A stretch of 64,000 bases of DNA. It comes from Treponema sp. JC4 (GTDB lineage: Bacteria; Spirochaetota; Spirochaetia; Treponematales; Treponemataceae). Shown one piece after another: positions 1-8,309 of this stretch (position 1 is its first letter; each line of letters opens with the position of its first letter). The stretch lies in NCBI RefSeq assembly GCF_000260795.1, contig NZ_AJGU01000002.1, forward strand, positions 62,001 through 126,000. The letters are read 5' to 3'. A program made the translations under genes and the position numbers. The notes beneath the pieces were generated by a model, which worked only from the letters and a program-made list of their open reading frames with translations, ran no database searches and was not told where the DNA came from.

Positions 1-129
1 ACCATTACCGTAATTATAGCCATAGTTTCCATTATCATCGGAACCAGAACTATTGGCACAAGCTGTAAAAGCGAAAAGTACTGCTGACAAAAGTGCAGTA
101 CAAACCAGATTTTTTCTAAACTTAATCAT
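1..129 (-). CDS. Lipoprotein, N-terminal part (runs off the window)
   Basis: The complement of bases 129 to 1 is an open frame of 43 codons starting MIKFRKNLVC and continuing past the window edge. It has a basic N-terminus, a hydrophobic core (about residues 8-21) and a Cys at residue 24 in the context AFTAC, which fits a relaxed spirochaete lipobox. The following residues are rich in Ser, Gly, Asn and Tyr, as in a surface-exposed flexible linker. A ribosome site (AGAGGG) lies just upstream at about 134-139 and a strong promoter with a poly-G spacer at 171-201. Function is unknown because only the leader is visible. The lipoprotein call is an inference from the signal peptide. Confidence 0.75.
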   Translation of the reverse strand, partial: MIKFRKNLVCTALLSAVLFAFTACANSSGSDDNGNYGYNYGNG

Positions 130-170
130 ACTTCCCTCTTATATTTTTCTTATTTTTGAAATTACTATAC

Positions 171-201
171 ATAATACCCCCCCCCGTCTTTTAAATGTCA
201 A
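171..201 (-). promoter_or_regulatory. Promoter with a G9 tract in its spacer
   Basis: On the minus strand a perfect -35 TTGACA (196-201) and a -10 TATTAT (171-176) are separated by 19 bases, nine of which are an uninterrupted G run (177-185). It drives the lipoprotein gene starting at 129, with a predicted leader of about 35 bases. Loss of two G residues would give the optimal 17-base spacing. Promoter spacers with a homopolymer are a known phase-variation device in Neisseria, and poly-G promoters occur upstream of tpr genes in T. pallidum. Confidence 0.7.
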
Positions 202-409
202 TAGGTTTGAAAAAAAAATCTATTTAAAATTTAATTGTTTGACTCTGTAGTTTTCTAAAAGTGTTTTAGCCAGGTCAAATACATCGTTCAATATAGCCAT
301 GTGCAACCTCCATGTTTATATGATAGTTCTTTGGCCATAAAAATCATTAAAGCGGCACTTGAATTTTCAAAAAGGATATTTCTTCCGAACGGAGCCATTT
401 TTTTACAAA

Positions 410-512
410 TGTTAACCGCCCCTCGGCGCGAGCATGGAGGGTCGCGAAGCGAGTGCGAAGCACCGAACGTAGTGGAGCCCGGAACGCGAGTAGGTGTTGG
501 AACTCGCCCAAA
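410..512. repeat. GC-rich intergenic element A
   Basis: The gap 202-560 holds no credible gene. Its right half is abruptly GC-rich in an AT-rich setting and contains repeated GAAGCG/GCGAAG-type words. It ends in a hairpin with GCGAG and CTCGC arms around a GGTGTTGG core. The same GGTGTTGGNACTCGCC ending occurs in the island near 35850, so these look like diverged copies of one dispersed element. No function is assigned. Confidence 0.5.
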
Positions 513-560
513 AATTTATTATAATTAATGAACTTTACTATTAATAAAAAGAGGCACAAA

Positions 561-3113
561 ATGTCTAAATATCCATTTGAGAATATTGAGCCTAAATGGC
601 AGAAATATTGGGAATTGAACAAAACATTCCGCGCAAAGGAAGATTCTAAGATTCCGCCGGAGAAAAGAAAGTATATTCTGGATATGTTCCCGTATCCTAG
701 TGCGGCAGGACTTCATGTAGGACATCCTGAAGGCTATACAGCAACTGATATTTACTGCCGTTATCTTAGAATGAAGGGCTTTAACGTGCTTCACCCGATG
801 GGATTTGACTCTTTTGGTCTGCCGGCAGAAAACTATGCCATTAAGACTGGTACCCACCCGAGCACAACTACTCACGCTAACATCGAAAAATTTACTCAGC
901 AGATTAAATCGCTTGGTTTCAGCTATGACTGGGACCGCGTTGTTTCTACCTGTGAGTCTGACTACTATCACTGGACTCAGTGGATTTTCCTTAAGCTTTA
1001 CGAAAAGGGACTGGCTTACGAGGCTCAGACTCCAATCAACTGGTGTCCTAGCTGTCTGACTGGTCTTGCTAACGAGGAAGTAAAGGAAGGCCGCTGCGAA
1101 CGTTGTGGCGCAATCGTTACTCACAAGACTATCCGCCAGTGGATTTTGAAGATTACTGAATATGCTGAGCGCCTTCTTGAAGATCTGGACGGTCTTGACT
1201 GGCCTGAAAGCGTAAAAATCATGCAGCGCAACTGGATTGGAAAATCTGAAGGTGCTGAAGTTGATTTTGCAATTGCAGACAAGGACGGAAAGGCTACAAG
1301 CGACAAACTCCGCGTTTATACAACCCGCTGCGATACTCTTTTTGGAGCAACTTACATGGTTGTTTCTCCTGAGCATCCTCTTATTGAACGCCTTACTTCT
1401 GCTGAACAGAAAAAGGCTGTTGAAGATTACCGCGAGCAGGCAGCAAAAAAATCTGACCTTGAACGCACTGACCTTGCAAAGGACAAGACTGGTGTATTCA
1501 GCGGAAGTTATGCTGTAAACCCTGTAAACGGAAAACTCATTCCTATCTGGGTTGCAGACTACGTTTTGATTTCTTACGGAACTGGTGCAATTATGGCCGT
1601 TCCTGCTCATGATACCCGCGACTGGGATTTTGCTAAGAAATTCAATCTTCCAATCATCGAAGTTCTTAAGAGCGAAGTTGATGTTCAGAAACAGGCCTGG
1701 ACAGAAGACGGAATCCACGTTAATTCTGAATTCCTTGACGGTCTTAACAAGGCTGATGCCATTGCAAAAATGCTTGAATGGCTGGCAGAAAAGGGCGTTG
1801 GAAAGAAGGCTGTAAACTACAAACTCCGCGACTGGATTTTCAGCCGTCAGCGTTACTGGGGTGAACCAATTCCTCTGGTACACTGCCCAACATGTGGTAC
1901 AGTTCCTGTTCCAGAGAACGAACTCCCTCTTACTCTTCCTAACGTAAAATCTTACCAGCCAACTGGTACTGGTGAATCTCCTCTTGCAGGCATTGAAGAA
2001 TGGGTAAACTGCAAGTGTCCTAAATGTGGTGGCGCTGCCCGCCGCGAAACTAACACTATGCCTCAGTGGGCAGGAAGCTGCTGGTATTACCTCCGCTATC
2101 TTGATCCACAGAATAAAGACGCTTTCTGTTCTAAAGAAGCTGAAAACTACTGGATGCCGGTTGATTTGTATGTAGGTGGTGCTGAGCACGCAGTCTTGCA
2201 CCTCCTCTACTCCCGCTTCTGGCACAAGGTTCTTTACGATTGCGGACTTGTTTCTACAAAAGAGCCTTTCCAGCGCCTTGTAAACCAGGGTATGATTACT
2301 TCTTTTGCCTTCCAGCGCAAGAACAAAACTCTTGTACCGACTGACGAAGTTGACCAGAAGGCAGACGGCACTTACTTTGAAAAAGCAACTGGCGAGCCTC
2401 TTGAGCAGATTGTTGCCAAGATGAGTAAGTCTCTTAAAAACGTTGTAAACCCTGATGATGAAATTAAGGCTTACGGCGCTGACTCTGTTCGTATGTACGA
2501 AATGTTCATGGGACCTCTTACAATGAGTAAGCCTTGGTCTACACAGGGAATCGTTGGTATTCACCGCTTCCTTGAAAAGGTTTGGGCAGTAAGCGAAAAG
2601 CCTTTGAACGATACAGACATTACAGGAAAACTTGAAGACAAGGCTCTTGCAGCACTGCGCAAGACTTTTGCTCAGACTGTAAAGAAGGTTTCTAACGATA
2701 CAGATACTTTGAACTTCAACACTGCTATCAGCCAGATGATGATTTTCATCAACGAAGCCGGCAAGTTCGAAAGCCTTCCACGCGCAATGTGGAGCGACTT
2801 TGTAAAACTGATTGCTCCTTATGCCCCTCACCTTGGTGAAGAGCTCTGGGAAAAGCTTGGAAACAAGAACACAATCGCTTACGAAAGCTGGCCGACCTTC
2901 AACGAAGACTTCTGTAAGGACGACACAAAGCAGATTGTTGTTATGATTAACGGCAAAAAGCGCGACACCTTTGAAGCCGCTCCAGGCACCAGCCAGGACG
3001 ACCTTAAAGCCGCAGCTCTTGCACTTGAAGGAGTTAAGAAGTTTACAGACGGTCACGAGATTGTGAAGACAGTTATCGTTCCGGATAAGCTGGTGAACTT
3101 AGTTATTAAGTAA
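561..3113 (+). CDS. leuS: Leucyl-tRNA synthetase
   Basis: Class Ia aminoacyl-tRNA synthetase charging tRNA-Leu; 850 residues, normal for bacterial LeuRS. The HIGH signature appears as HVGH (residues 52-55) and the KMSKS loop as KMSKS (620-624). A zinc-binding CPSC...CERC pair lies near residues 160-180. The CP1 editing domain follows it, with the TxxDTxFG-like stretch [12 protein letters not shown] in place. The ATG at 561 is preferred over one at 528 because an AGAGG ribosome site sits 7 bases before it and the protein then starts [10 protein letters not shown], as expected for the family. Its 3' end overlaps the convergent gene at 3099 by 15 bases. Confidence 0.98.
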   Translation: MSKYPFENIEPKWQKYWELNKTFRAKEDSKIPPEKRKYILDMFPYPSAAGLHVGHPEGYTATDIYCRYLRMKGFNVLHPMGFDSFGLPAENYAIKTGTHPSTTTHANIEKFTQQIKSLGFSYDWDRVVSTCESDYYHWTQWIFLKLYEKGLAYEAQTPINWCPSCLTGLANEEVKEGRCERCGAIVTHKTIRQWILKITEYAERLLEDLDGLDWPESVKIMQRNWIGKSEGAEVDFAIADKDGKATSDKLRVYTTRCDTLFGATYMVVSPEHPLIERLTSAEQKKAVEDYREQAAKKSDLERTDLAKDKTGVFSGSYAVNPVNGKLIPIWVADYVLISYGTGAIMAVPAHDTRDWDFAKKFNLPIIEVLKSEVDVQKQAWTEDGIHVNSEFLDGLNKADAIAKMLEWLAEKGVGKKAVNYKLRDWIFSRQRYWGEPIPLVHCPTCGTVPVPENELPLTLPNVKSYQPTGTGESPLAGIEEWVNCKCPKCGGAARRETNTMPQWAGSCWYYLRYLDPQNKDAFCSKEAENYWMPVDLYVGGAEHAVLHLLYSRFWHKVLYDCGLVSTKEPFQRLVNQGMITSFAFQRKNKTLVPTDEVDQKADGTYFEKATGEPLEQIVAKMSKSLKNVVNPDDEIKAYGADSVRMYEMFMGPLTMSKPWSTQGIVGIHRFLEKVWAVSEKPLNDTDITGKLEDKALAALRKTFAQTVKKVSNDTDTLNFNTAISQMMIFINEAGKFESLPRAMWSDFVKLIAPYAPHLGEELWEKLGNKNTIAYESWPTFNEDFCKDDTKQIVVMINGKKRDTFEAAPGTSQDDLKAAALALEGVKKFTDGHEIVKTVIVPDKLVNLVIK

Positions 3114-6100
3114 GGCTTCGTAAGCCTTTTGATATGCCCCGCCCTGTGCATCTGCTGCAAGGCGGGCATTTTTTTTCATATCGTTTACAAGGGCTTTTAG
3201 CTGAGCCTCGCCGACCCCTTTCAGGCCCATCATAATTATCTGAGGAACAAAGCCTACCATAGAAGAGACGTAGGCGTTTCCTTCAAACTGATTGCTGAAT
3301 TCCTTGCCCTTAACCATTTTTGTGTTGATTTTATTTGTAAGGTAAACAATTACTAAGTTTTCTTCGGGTTCGACAAAGACTACGCAGCCGGTAAATCCGT
3401 GGTGGCCAAAGGCTCTGCTTGAACAAAGGGTTCCGAACTGTTTTGGAGTCTGGAACTCTGCCTGCCGCCACCAGCCAAGAGCGTAATCGCAGTGATTTTC
3501 CAGCTGAGGACTGGTAAATAAATCAAGAGTATTGCGGCTGAAAAACTTCTGTTCTCCAAGGCCGCCGGTAAGCATAAGGCTTGCTAGAAGGGCTAAATCA
3601 CTGGCATTTGCAAAAAGTCCTGCGTGGCCGGAAAGCCCAGCCATGGTGTACCAGGCATTTCCATCGTGAACTTCTCCCTGCAGAGTTTCTGTCCTGATCC
3701 CTGTAAACTTAAGGGCGCCGGAACAGGAATTGCCGTTAGGCTCTGTTGCAGCGCAGTCAGTTTTTTTAAAACCGTTTTTAAGGGGATTAAAAGTTATGTG
3801 CTGCAGTCCCAGCGGCTGCCAGAAGTTCTCGCGTAAAAAGTCATCAAATCTTTGACCCGTAATTTTTTCTGCCACATAGCACAAAAGCATGTAATCTATG
3901 TCGCTGTAACGGAGCTTTGTTCCAGGTTCATAAGAAAGCGGTGAGCGGAAAATTGCTTGCAGAGTTTTCTGCCTTGTCTCCTCCGAATTATCATTTCCCG
4001 AAAAGAGCACATTTGAACCGGGCTCCGCATTAAAGCGGTCTTCCTTCAGGTTTATGCTGTCATTGTAATAGGGATAGCCTGAAGGAAAGCCTGCTGTATG
4101 AGCCAGAAGGTGGCGCACGGTTATATTTCTCTTCCACTCTTTTATTTTTTCCAGAGGAAAAACGTCGTGAACTTTTTTATTTTCGTAATCAATTAAAATT
4201 GTATCGTCTGCAAAGTGGCTTCCAAAAATATCAACAAGCTTTGTATCCAGGGGAAGGCGGCCTTCTTCCACAAGCAGCTGAATTGCGTAGTTACCGGCCA
4301 TCATTTTTGTAACAGAAGCCAGATCATACATGGTGTCTTTAGTAACGGCAGGCGCCTTTACAGCCACACCGTCCTTGCCGTAAGTCTGGATATTCCCCCA
4401 CTGATTCTGGTAAATAAACTTTCCGTCTTTAATAACCGCAAGCTGGGCGCTTGTAAAGCCCTTTTTTATATCAGAAGTGATGATTTTATCTATTAATTTT
4501 ATAGCAGCTGGGGAAATTCCTGAATCCGCAAGTTTTCCCTCCTGAATTACAGGGTAAGGAATGCATACACGAACCTTGGCTTCTTCCAAGGGACTTTCAA
4601 AATCAGAAAGTTGAATTGTGTTTCTGCCGTTTTTTGTAACAGAAGAAAGGTCAGCTTCGTAAGCTTCTCCTGCCTTAAGTTTGACCGGAATCAGAGAATT
4701 GTTTATAAACAACTTAAAAGAACAGTCTTCTTCCGCAGTTAAATAAAGTTTCCCCTGCCCCTTGTAAGATTCAAAAGTCAGAATATTGTTTGCAGAATAA
4801 TTTGCAACAGAAATCCAGTCCGGGAAGGTCACATTTGTCTGCCATCTTTTTTCAAGTTCTTTTTCAGAATACAAAAGATATGGCTTTCGGGCTTTTTTAA
4901 ACTCTTCCAGCTCCTTTTCCCAGCTTTCCTTTATCTCATCCAGGGCTTTTCCCTTCATAAGCTGAGTGCGGACAAAATCAGAACCGGTCAGTAAATCAAT
5001 CCAGTAATAGCCTTTGCTGTTTGGCTTTCCAAAAAAGGCAGGCGCATTTAATTTTTTTGCAGTCCTGTAAGCCTGACTCAAATAAGATAAATCAGTGCCT
5101 TTTTCAAAAATCTTTGAAAGTGGCAGGGAACGTAAATCTTTTCCATAACAGATTTCTTCCAAAAAGGGTGGATTTTTTGCTCCGTCAATTGAATGAGGAA
5201 TAAAAATATAATCCATTTTTTCATCATCCTTAAAATAAGGACTTCCAAATATTTCAAAAGGAAATTCAGTTCCGCGGCCGACAGAGACAATAGTATTTTC
5301 AAAATAGCAGGTAGAAGCGTAAAGATAAACCGCCCTCATTGTCCTGATATTAGGAGACGGTCTTCTTATAAGACAATATTTAGTCTGGTGGGTGTAATTC
5401 TTGCAGGGGATTACTGTCAAATCGCAGGGCTTCCAGTCTTTATCAAGCAGTTTTGAACCGTTCAACATGCGGGCAAGTTCCCCAAGAGTCATTCCGTGAA
5501 CTGTAGGCATTGAAAGAAGGCCTACGTTTGAATCAAAAGCCTTCTGCAGAATTCCGCCGTCTACATAAAAGCCGTTAGGATTAGGACGGTCAAGAATGAT
5601 CACATTTTTCCCGTAAGACGCGCAGGCCTTCATCAGATAATAAAGCGAAATATAATAGGTATAGTAGCGCAGTCCCACATCCTGAATATCAACTACAAGA
5701 GTGTCAAAACGGGCCATGTCAGTGGCAGGGGGTATTTTATCTCCACCGCCATAATAAAGGGAAAGAATAGGAACTCCTGTTTTTTCATCAACAGAGCTGT
5801 CTATACTGGCGCCGGCATCTGCGGTCCCACGGAATCCATGCTCCGGGCAGAAAACCGCCGTAACATCCACACCACTTTCAATAAGAAAATCAAGGATATG
5901 AGGGCCGTAGGAAATATCATTACCCTCTGCATCCTTCCCAAAAGGCAGGTCAGCCGCTTCTTCACTGCTTCCGTAAAGCTCGCTTCCTCCGTAAAGTTCC
6001 CTTCCATCCTGTAAAATTATTTTATCACCCATTATTCCCGAATGATTTGAAAAGAGGGCAACCTTCTTTCCTGCCAGCAGGGGCAGATATTTTTCGCTCT

Positions 6101-6236
6101 GTTCATCGCCCAAAATGACACGGGGGCTATTTTCTATATATGATTTATCGATTTTTTTAATTTTGATATTCGCACAGCTGCAAAAAGCCGCCGCATATAA
6201 CCAGACTGCTGCAAGTATAAAGTGACATTTTTTCAT
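3099..6236 (-). CDS. Fused NamZ-type muramidase and AmiE-like serine hydrolase lipoprotein
   Basis: 1045 residues. After a lipoprotein leader (Cys19/Cys21), the N-terminal ~430 residues match DUF1343, the YbbC/NamZ exo-beta-N-acetylmuramidase family (PEHGFRG near 131; [22 protein letters not shown]). A beta-rich linker of about 120 residues follows. Then comes a beta-lactamase-fold domain with catalytic SxxK at Ser641-Val-Thr-Lys644, a YSD motif, and HHG near the C-terminus. In Bacillus subtilis NamZ and the beta-lactamase-like amidase AmiE are separate products of one muropeptide-recycling cluster, so the fusion suggests one envelope-anchored enzyme that removes MurNAc and cleaves peptide or ester bonds. 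Individual activities are inferred. The -10 box lies only 6 bases from the ATG and there is no ribosome site, so the mRNA may be leaderless. Confidence 0.85.
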   Translation of the reverse strand: MKKCHFILAAVWLYAAAFCSCANIKIKKIDKSYIENSPRVILGDEQSEKYLPLLAGKKVALFSNHSGIMGDKIILQDGRELYGGSELYGSSEEAADLPFGKDAEGNDISYGPHILDFLIESGVDVTAVFCPEHGFRGTADAGASIDSSVDEKTGVPILSLYYGGGDKIPPATDMARFDTLVVDIQDVGLRYYTYYISLYYLMKACASYGKNVIILDRPNPNGFYVDGGILQKAFDSNVGLLSMPTVHGMTLGELARMLNGSKLLDKDWKPCDLTVIPCKNYTHQTKYCLIRRPSPNIRTMRAVYLYASTCYFENTIVSVGRGTEFPFEIFGSPYFKDDEKMDYIFIPHSIDGAKNPPFLEEICYGKDLRSLPLSKIFEKGTDLSYLSQAYRTAKKLNAPAFFGKPNSKGYYWIDLLTGSDFVRTQLMKGKALDEIKESWEKELEEFKKARKPYLLYSEKELEKRWQTNVTFPDWISVANYSANNILTFESYKGQGKLYLTAEEDCSFKLFINNSLIPVKLKAGEAYEADLSSVTKNGRNTIQLSDFESPLEEAKVRVCIPYPVIQEGKLADSGISPAAIKLIDKIITSDIKKGFTSAQLAVIKDGKFIYQNQWGNIQTYGKDGVAVKAPAVTKDTMYDLASVTKMMAGNYAIQLLVEEGRLPLDTKLVDIFGSHFADDTILIDYENKKVHDVFPLEKIKEWKRNITVRHLLAHTAGFPSGYPYYNDSINLKEDRFNAEPGSNVLFSGNDNSEETRQKTLQAIFRSPLSYEPGTKLRYSDIDYMLLCYVAEKITGQRFDDFLRENFWQPLGLQHITFNPLKNGFKKTDCAATEPNGNSCSGALKFTGIRTETLQGEVHDGNAWYTMAGLSGHAGLFANASDLALLASLMLTGGLGEQKFFSRNTLDLFTSPQLENHCDYALGWWRQAEFQTPKQFGTLCSSRAFGHHGFTGCVVFVEPEENLVIVYLTNKINTKMVKGKEFSNQFEGNAYVSSMVGFVPQIIMMGLKGVGEAQLKALVNDMKKNARLAADAQGGAYQKAYEALLNN

Positions 6237-6242
6237 AGAAAA

Positions 6243-6251
6243 ATTATACCA
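6243..6251 (-). promoter_or_regulatory. Extended -10 box 6 bases upstream of the NamZ-fusion ATG
   Basis: On the minus strand, TGGTATAAT (TGn plus TATAAT at 6243-6248) lies 6 bases before the ATG at 6236. Transcription would start at or next to the A of the ATG. No -35 better than 3/6 is seen, as is common for extended -10 promoters, and no ribosome site is present. Confidence 0.5.
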
Positions 6252-6269
6252 CAGGAAACCTGAATTATG

Positions 6270-6275
6270 TATAAT
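6270..6275 (+). promoter_or_regulatory. -10 box of the 5'-nucleotidase gene
   Basis: TATAAT at 6270-6275 would start transcription near 6282, leaving a GGAGG ribosome site (6292-6296) inside the leader of the gene starting at 6309. It is divergent from, and overlaps the control region of, the NamZ-like gene. Confidence 0.45.
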
Positions 6276-6308
6276 AATATTATTAATAACTGGAGGTTAA
6301 GAAAAAAG

Positions 6309-7922
6309 ATGAAAAAATCTAAGTTTATGATAGCGCTTTTTGCGGCTGTCTTTTTTACGATTTCTGCTTTTGCGGCAAATCCCGACAAAGACATCGTAAT
6401 TTTGTACACAAATGATGTTCACTGCGGTGCTGATGACAACATCGGCTATGCAGGACTTTCCCTCTACAAGCAGGAAATGAAAGAACTTACCCCTTACGTT
6501 ACCCTTGTAGATGCCGGTGACGCTCTTCAGGGCGCTACAATCGGTTCATTTTCAAAAGGCGAATACATCGTTGACCTTATGAACGAAACAGGTTATGACC
6601 TTGCCATTCCTGGTAACCACGAATTTGATTACGGAATACCACAGTTGATGAAAATGTCAAAAAAACTTAAATGTGGTTACATTTCCTGCAACTTCTTAAA
6701 CAAAAAAGGAAAGGCTATTTTCCCAGCTTATAAAATCTTCTCTTATGGAGATGCAAAAGTTGCCTTCGTTGGTGTTAGCACACCAGAAACATTAGTTGCC
6801 TCAAATCCGATAACTTTCCAGGATAAAAAAGGAAATACAATTTATGATTTTGGCGGTGATAATGACGGTAAGAAAATGGTTGAACTTACCCAGGCTGCAA
6901 TTGACGAAGCCCGCAGCAAGGGCGCAGACTTTGTAATTCTCCTTGCCCATCTTGGGGAAAACACTACCGTTTCTGACTGGAATGCCATGAACCTTATTGC
7001 AAGAATTTCTGGCGCAGATGCCTTGATTGACGGCCACAGCCACGAAATTACTCCTCTTCTTATGGCAGACGATAAAGACGGAAAAGCAGTTCCAATCACA
7101 CAGAGTGGAACAAAGCTTGCAAACATCGGTAAAGTAACAATTTCAACAGAAGGAAAAATTACTACAGAACTTGTTTCTCAGGTTCCGGCTAAAGACGGCG
7201 AAAGCAAAGATGCCAGAATCGCTGCAGAAATTGATACAATTAAGGCTGATATTCATGCAAGCCTAAATAAAACAATAGGCTACATTGATTATGAACTTCC
7301 TGCTCTTGATGCAAATAAAAAATGGCTTACCCGAAGCGGAGAGCTTCCACTTGGTGATTTTATTACAGATGCAGGAAAGACTATTTTCAAGGCAGATGTC
7401 GCTATAATTAACGGCGGCGGTATTCGCGGCGGAATTGACAAAGGGGATATAACTCTTTATGACATGCTCAGCGTACATCCTTTTGGAAACTATATCTGCC
7501 TTTATGAAATTTCAGGACAGGCTCTTCTTGACGAACTTGAATACGGTGCAAAAAAAGTTCCAGAAAACTTTGGTGGATTTTTACATGTTTCCGGCATTAC
7601 CTATAAGATTAATACGGCAATTCCAAGTTCTGTAGAAGTTAATGAAAAAGCCTGCTTTACAGGAAAGGTAAACGGAGAATACCGTGTTCACGATGTTTAT
7701 GTAAACGGAGAACCTCTGGACGTAAATAAAACCTACCGTCTTGCAGGCCCTGACTTTGTAATTGCAAACCACGGAGACGGACACCTCTTCAAAGGCGCAA
7801 AACTTGTAACTTCTGCTACTCCAATGGTTGACTGTGACCTGCTTACTGAATATGTAAAACTTACAGGTGGAAAAATTTCTGATGATTATCGCAAAAATCA
7901 GGAAAGAATTGTAATTAAATAA
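6309..7922 (+). CDS. Secreted 5'-nucleotidase / 2',3'-cyclic phosphodiesterase family
   Basis: 537 residues with a cleavable signal peptide (MKKSKFMIAL..., predicted cut after AFA). It has the two-domain UshA/YfkN layout. The N-terminal metallophosphatase has DVH (residues 36-38), DAGD, GNHE (102-105), AHLGE and DGHSHE metal-ligand motifs. The C-terminal nucleotide-binding domain has NGGGIRGG and the TLYDMLSVHPFGN segment. It probably releases nucleosides and phosphate from nucleotides in the periplasm. The ATG at 6309 was chosen because GGAGG lies 12 bases before it and the signal peptide begins there; an in-frame ATG at 6267 lacks a ribosome site. The exact substrate cannot be told from sequence. 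Confidence 0.92.
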   Translation: MKKSKFMIALFAAVFFTISAFAANPDKDIVILYTNDVHCGADDNIGYAGLSLYKQEMKELTPYVTLVDAGDALQGATIGSFSKGEYIVDLMNETGYDLAIPGNHEFDYGIPQLMKMSKKLKCGYISCNFLNKKGKAIFPAYKIFSYGDAKVAFVGVSTPETLVASNPITFQDKKGNTIYDFGGDNDGKKMVELTQAAIDEARSKGADFVILLAHLGENTTVSDWNAMNLIARISGADALIDGHSHEITPLLMADDKDGKAVPITQSGTKLANIGKVTISTEGKITTELVSQVPAKDGESKDARIAAEIDTIKADIHASLNKTIGYIDYELPALDANKKWLTRSGELPLGDFITDAGKTIFKADVAIINGGGIRGGIDKGDITLYDMLSVHPFGNYICLYEISGQALLDELEYGAKKVPENFGGFLHVSGITYKINTAIPSSVEVNEKACFTGKVNGEYRVHDVYVNGEPLDVNKTYRLAGPDFVIANHGDGHLFKGAKLVTSATPMVDCDLLTEYVKLTGGKISDDYRKNQERIVIK

Positions 7923-7931
7923 CAAAAAAAT

Positions 7932-7962
7932 AAACCCGAAGTACTTTTGCACTTCGGGTTTT
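7932..7962. terminator. Bidirectional terminator
   Basis: Perfect 11-bp arms AAACCCGAAGT and ACTTCGGGTTT around an 8-base loop, with A-rich sequence on the left and T-rich on the right. It serves the convergent 5'-nucleotidase and STAS genes. Confidence 0.9.
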
Positions 7963-7967
7963 CTGTC

Positions 7968-8294
7968 TTATCCTATTTCGGTAATTGAGTTTATAAGATG
8001 AAACTCGTTCTTAAAGCCCGTGGCGGCCAGCGCCTTTTCCGCCTCGTTTGAAAGAGACAAAAAGTATAATTTGTGACCGTATTCTTCTGCATCGTTAAAG
8101 GCAGCCATTAAAAAGCCAACCCCTGAAGGATCCAGTTCAACAAGCTCAGACATATCAAGAACAATATTCTTAAAAATTACAGCTTCATATAAAGTATTCT
8201 GAAATTCACCCATTGTATAAGCATTCAAAGCACCTTCAAGAATGTAAAGGTGATAGTTTGCACCGTCTTTTTCTGTAATAGCTAACTGATCCAT
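7968..8294 (-). CDS. STAS-domain anti-sigma factor antagonist
   Basis: 108 residues, a single STAS domain of the SpoIIAA/RsbV type. The motif LDMSELVELDPSGVGFL contains the conserved phosphoacceptor Ser in D-P-S-G. In partner switching the dephosphorylated form binds an anti-sigma kinase and frees the sigma factor. It is the last gene of a three-gene unit downstream of two SpoIIE-type phosphatases that would dephosphorylate it. A GGAGG at 8304-8308 lies 9 bases before the ATG. No RsbW-like kinase is in the window, so the partner is unknown. Confidence 0.88.
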   Translation of the reverse strand: MDQLAITEKDGANYHLYILEGALNAYTMGEFQNTLYEAVIFKNIVLDMSELVELDPSGVGFLMAAFNDAEEYGHKLYFLSLSNEAEKALAATGFKNEFHLINSITEIG

Positions 8295-8309
8295 TTACCC
8301 TTACCTCCA

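Noticed and set aside
53-250. 65-codon frame on the plus strand at the window start
   Set aside because: It runs through the minus-strand lipoprotein leader and its promoter, and has no ribosome site.
525-3056. 843-codon open frame antisense to leuS
   Set aside because: It is a mirror of a highly expressed gene with biased codons; the product is Cys/Phe/Val-rich with no recognisable domain or ribosome site.
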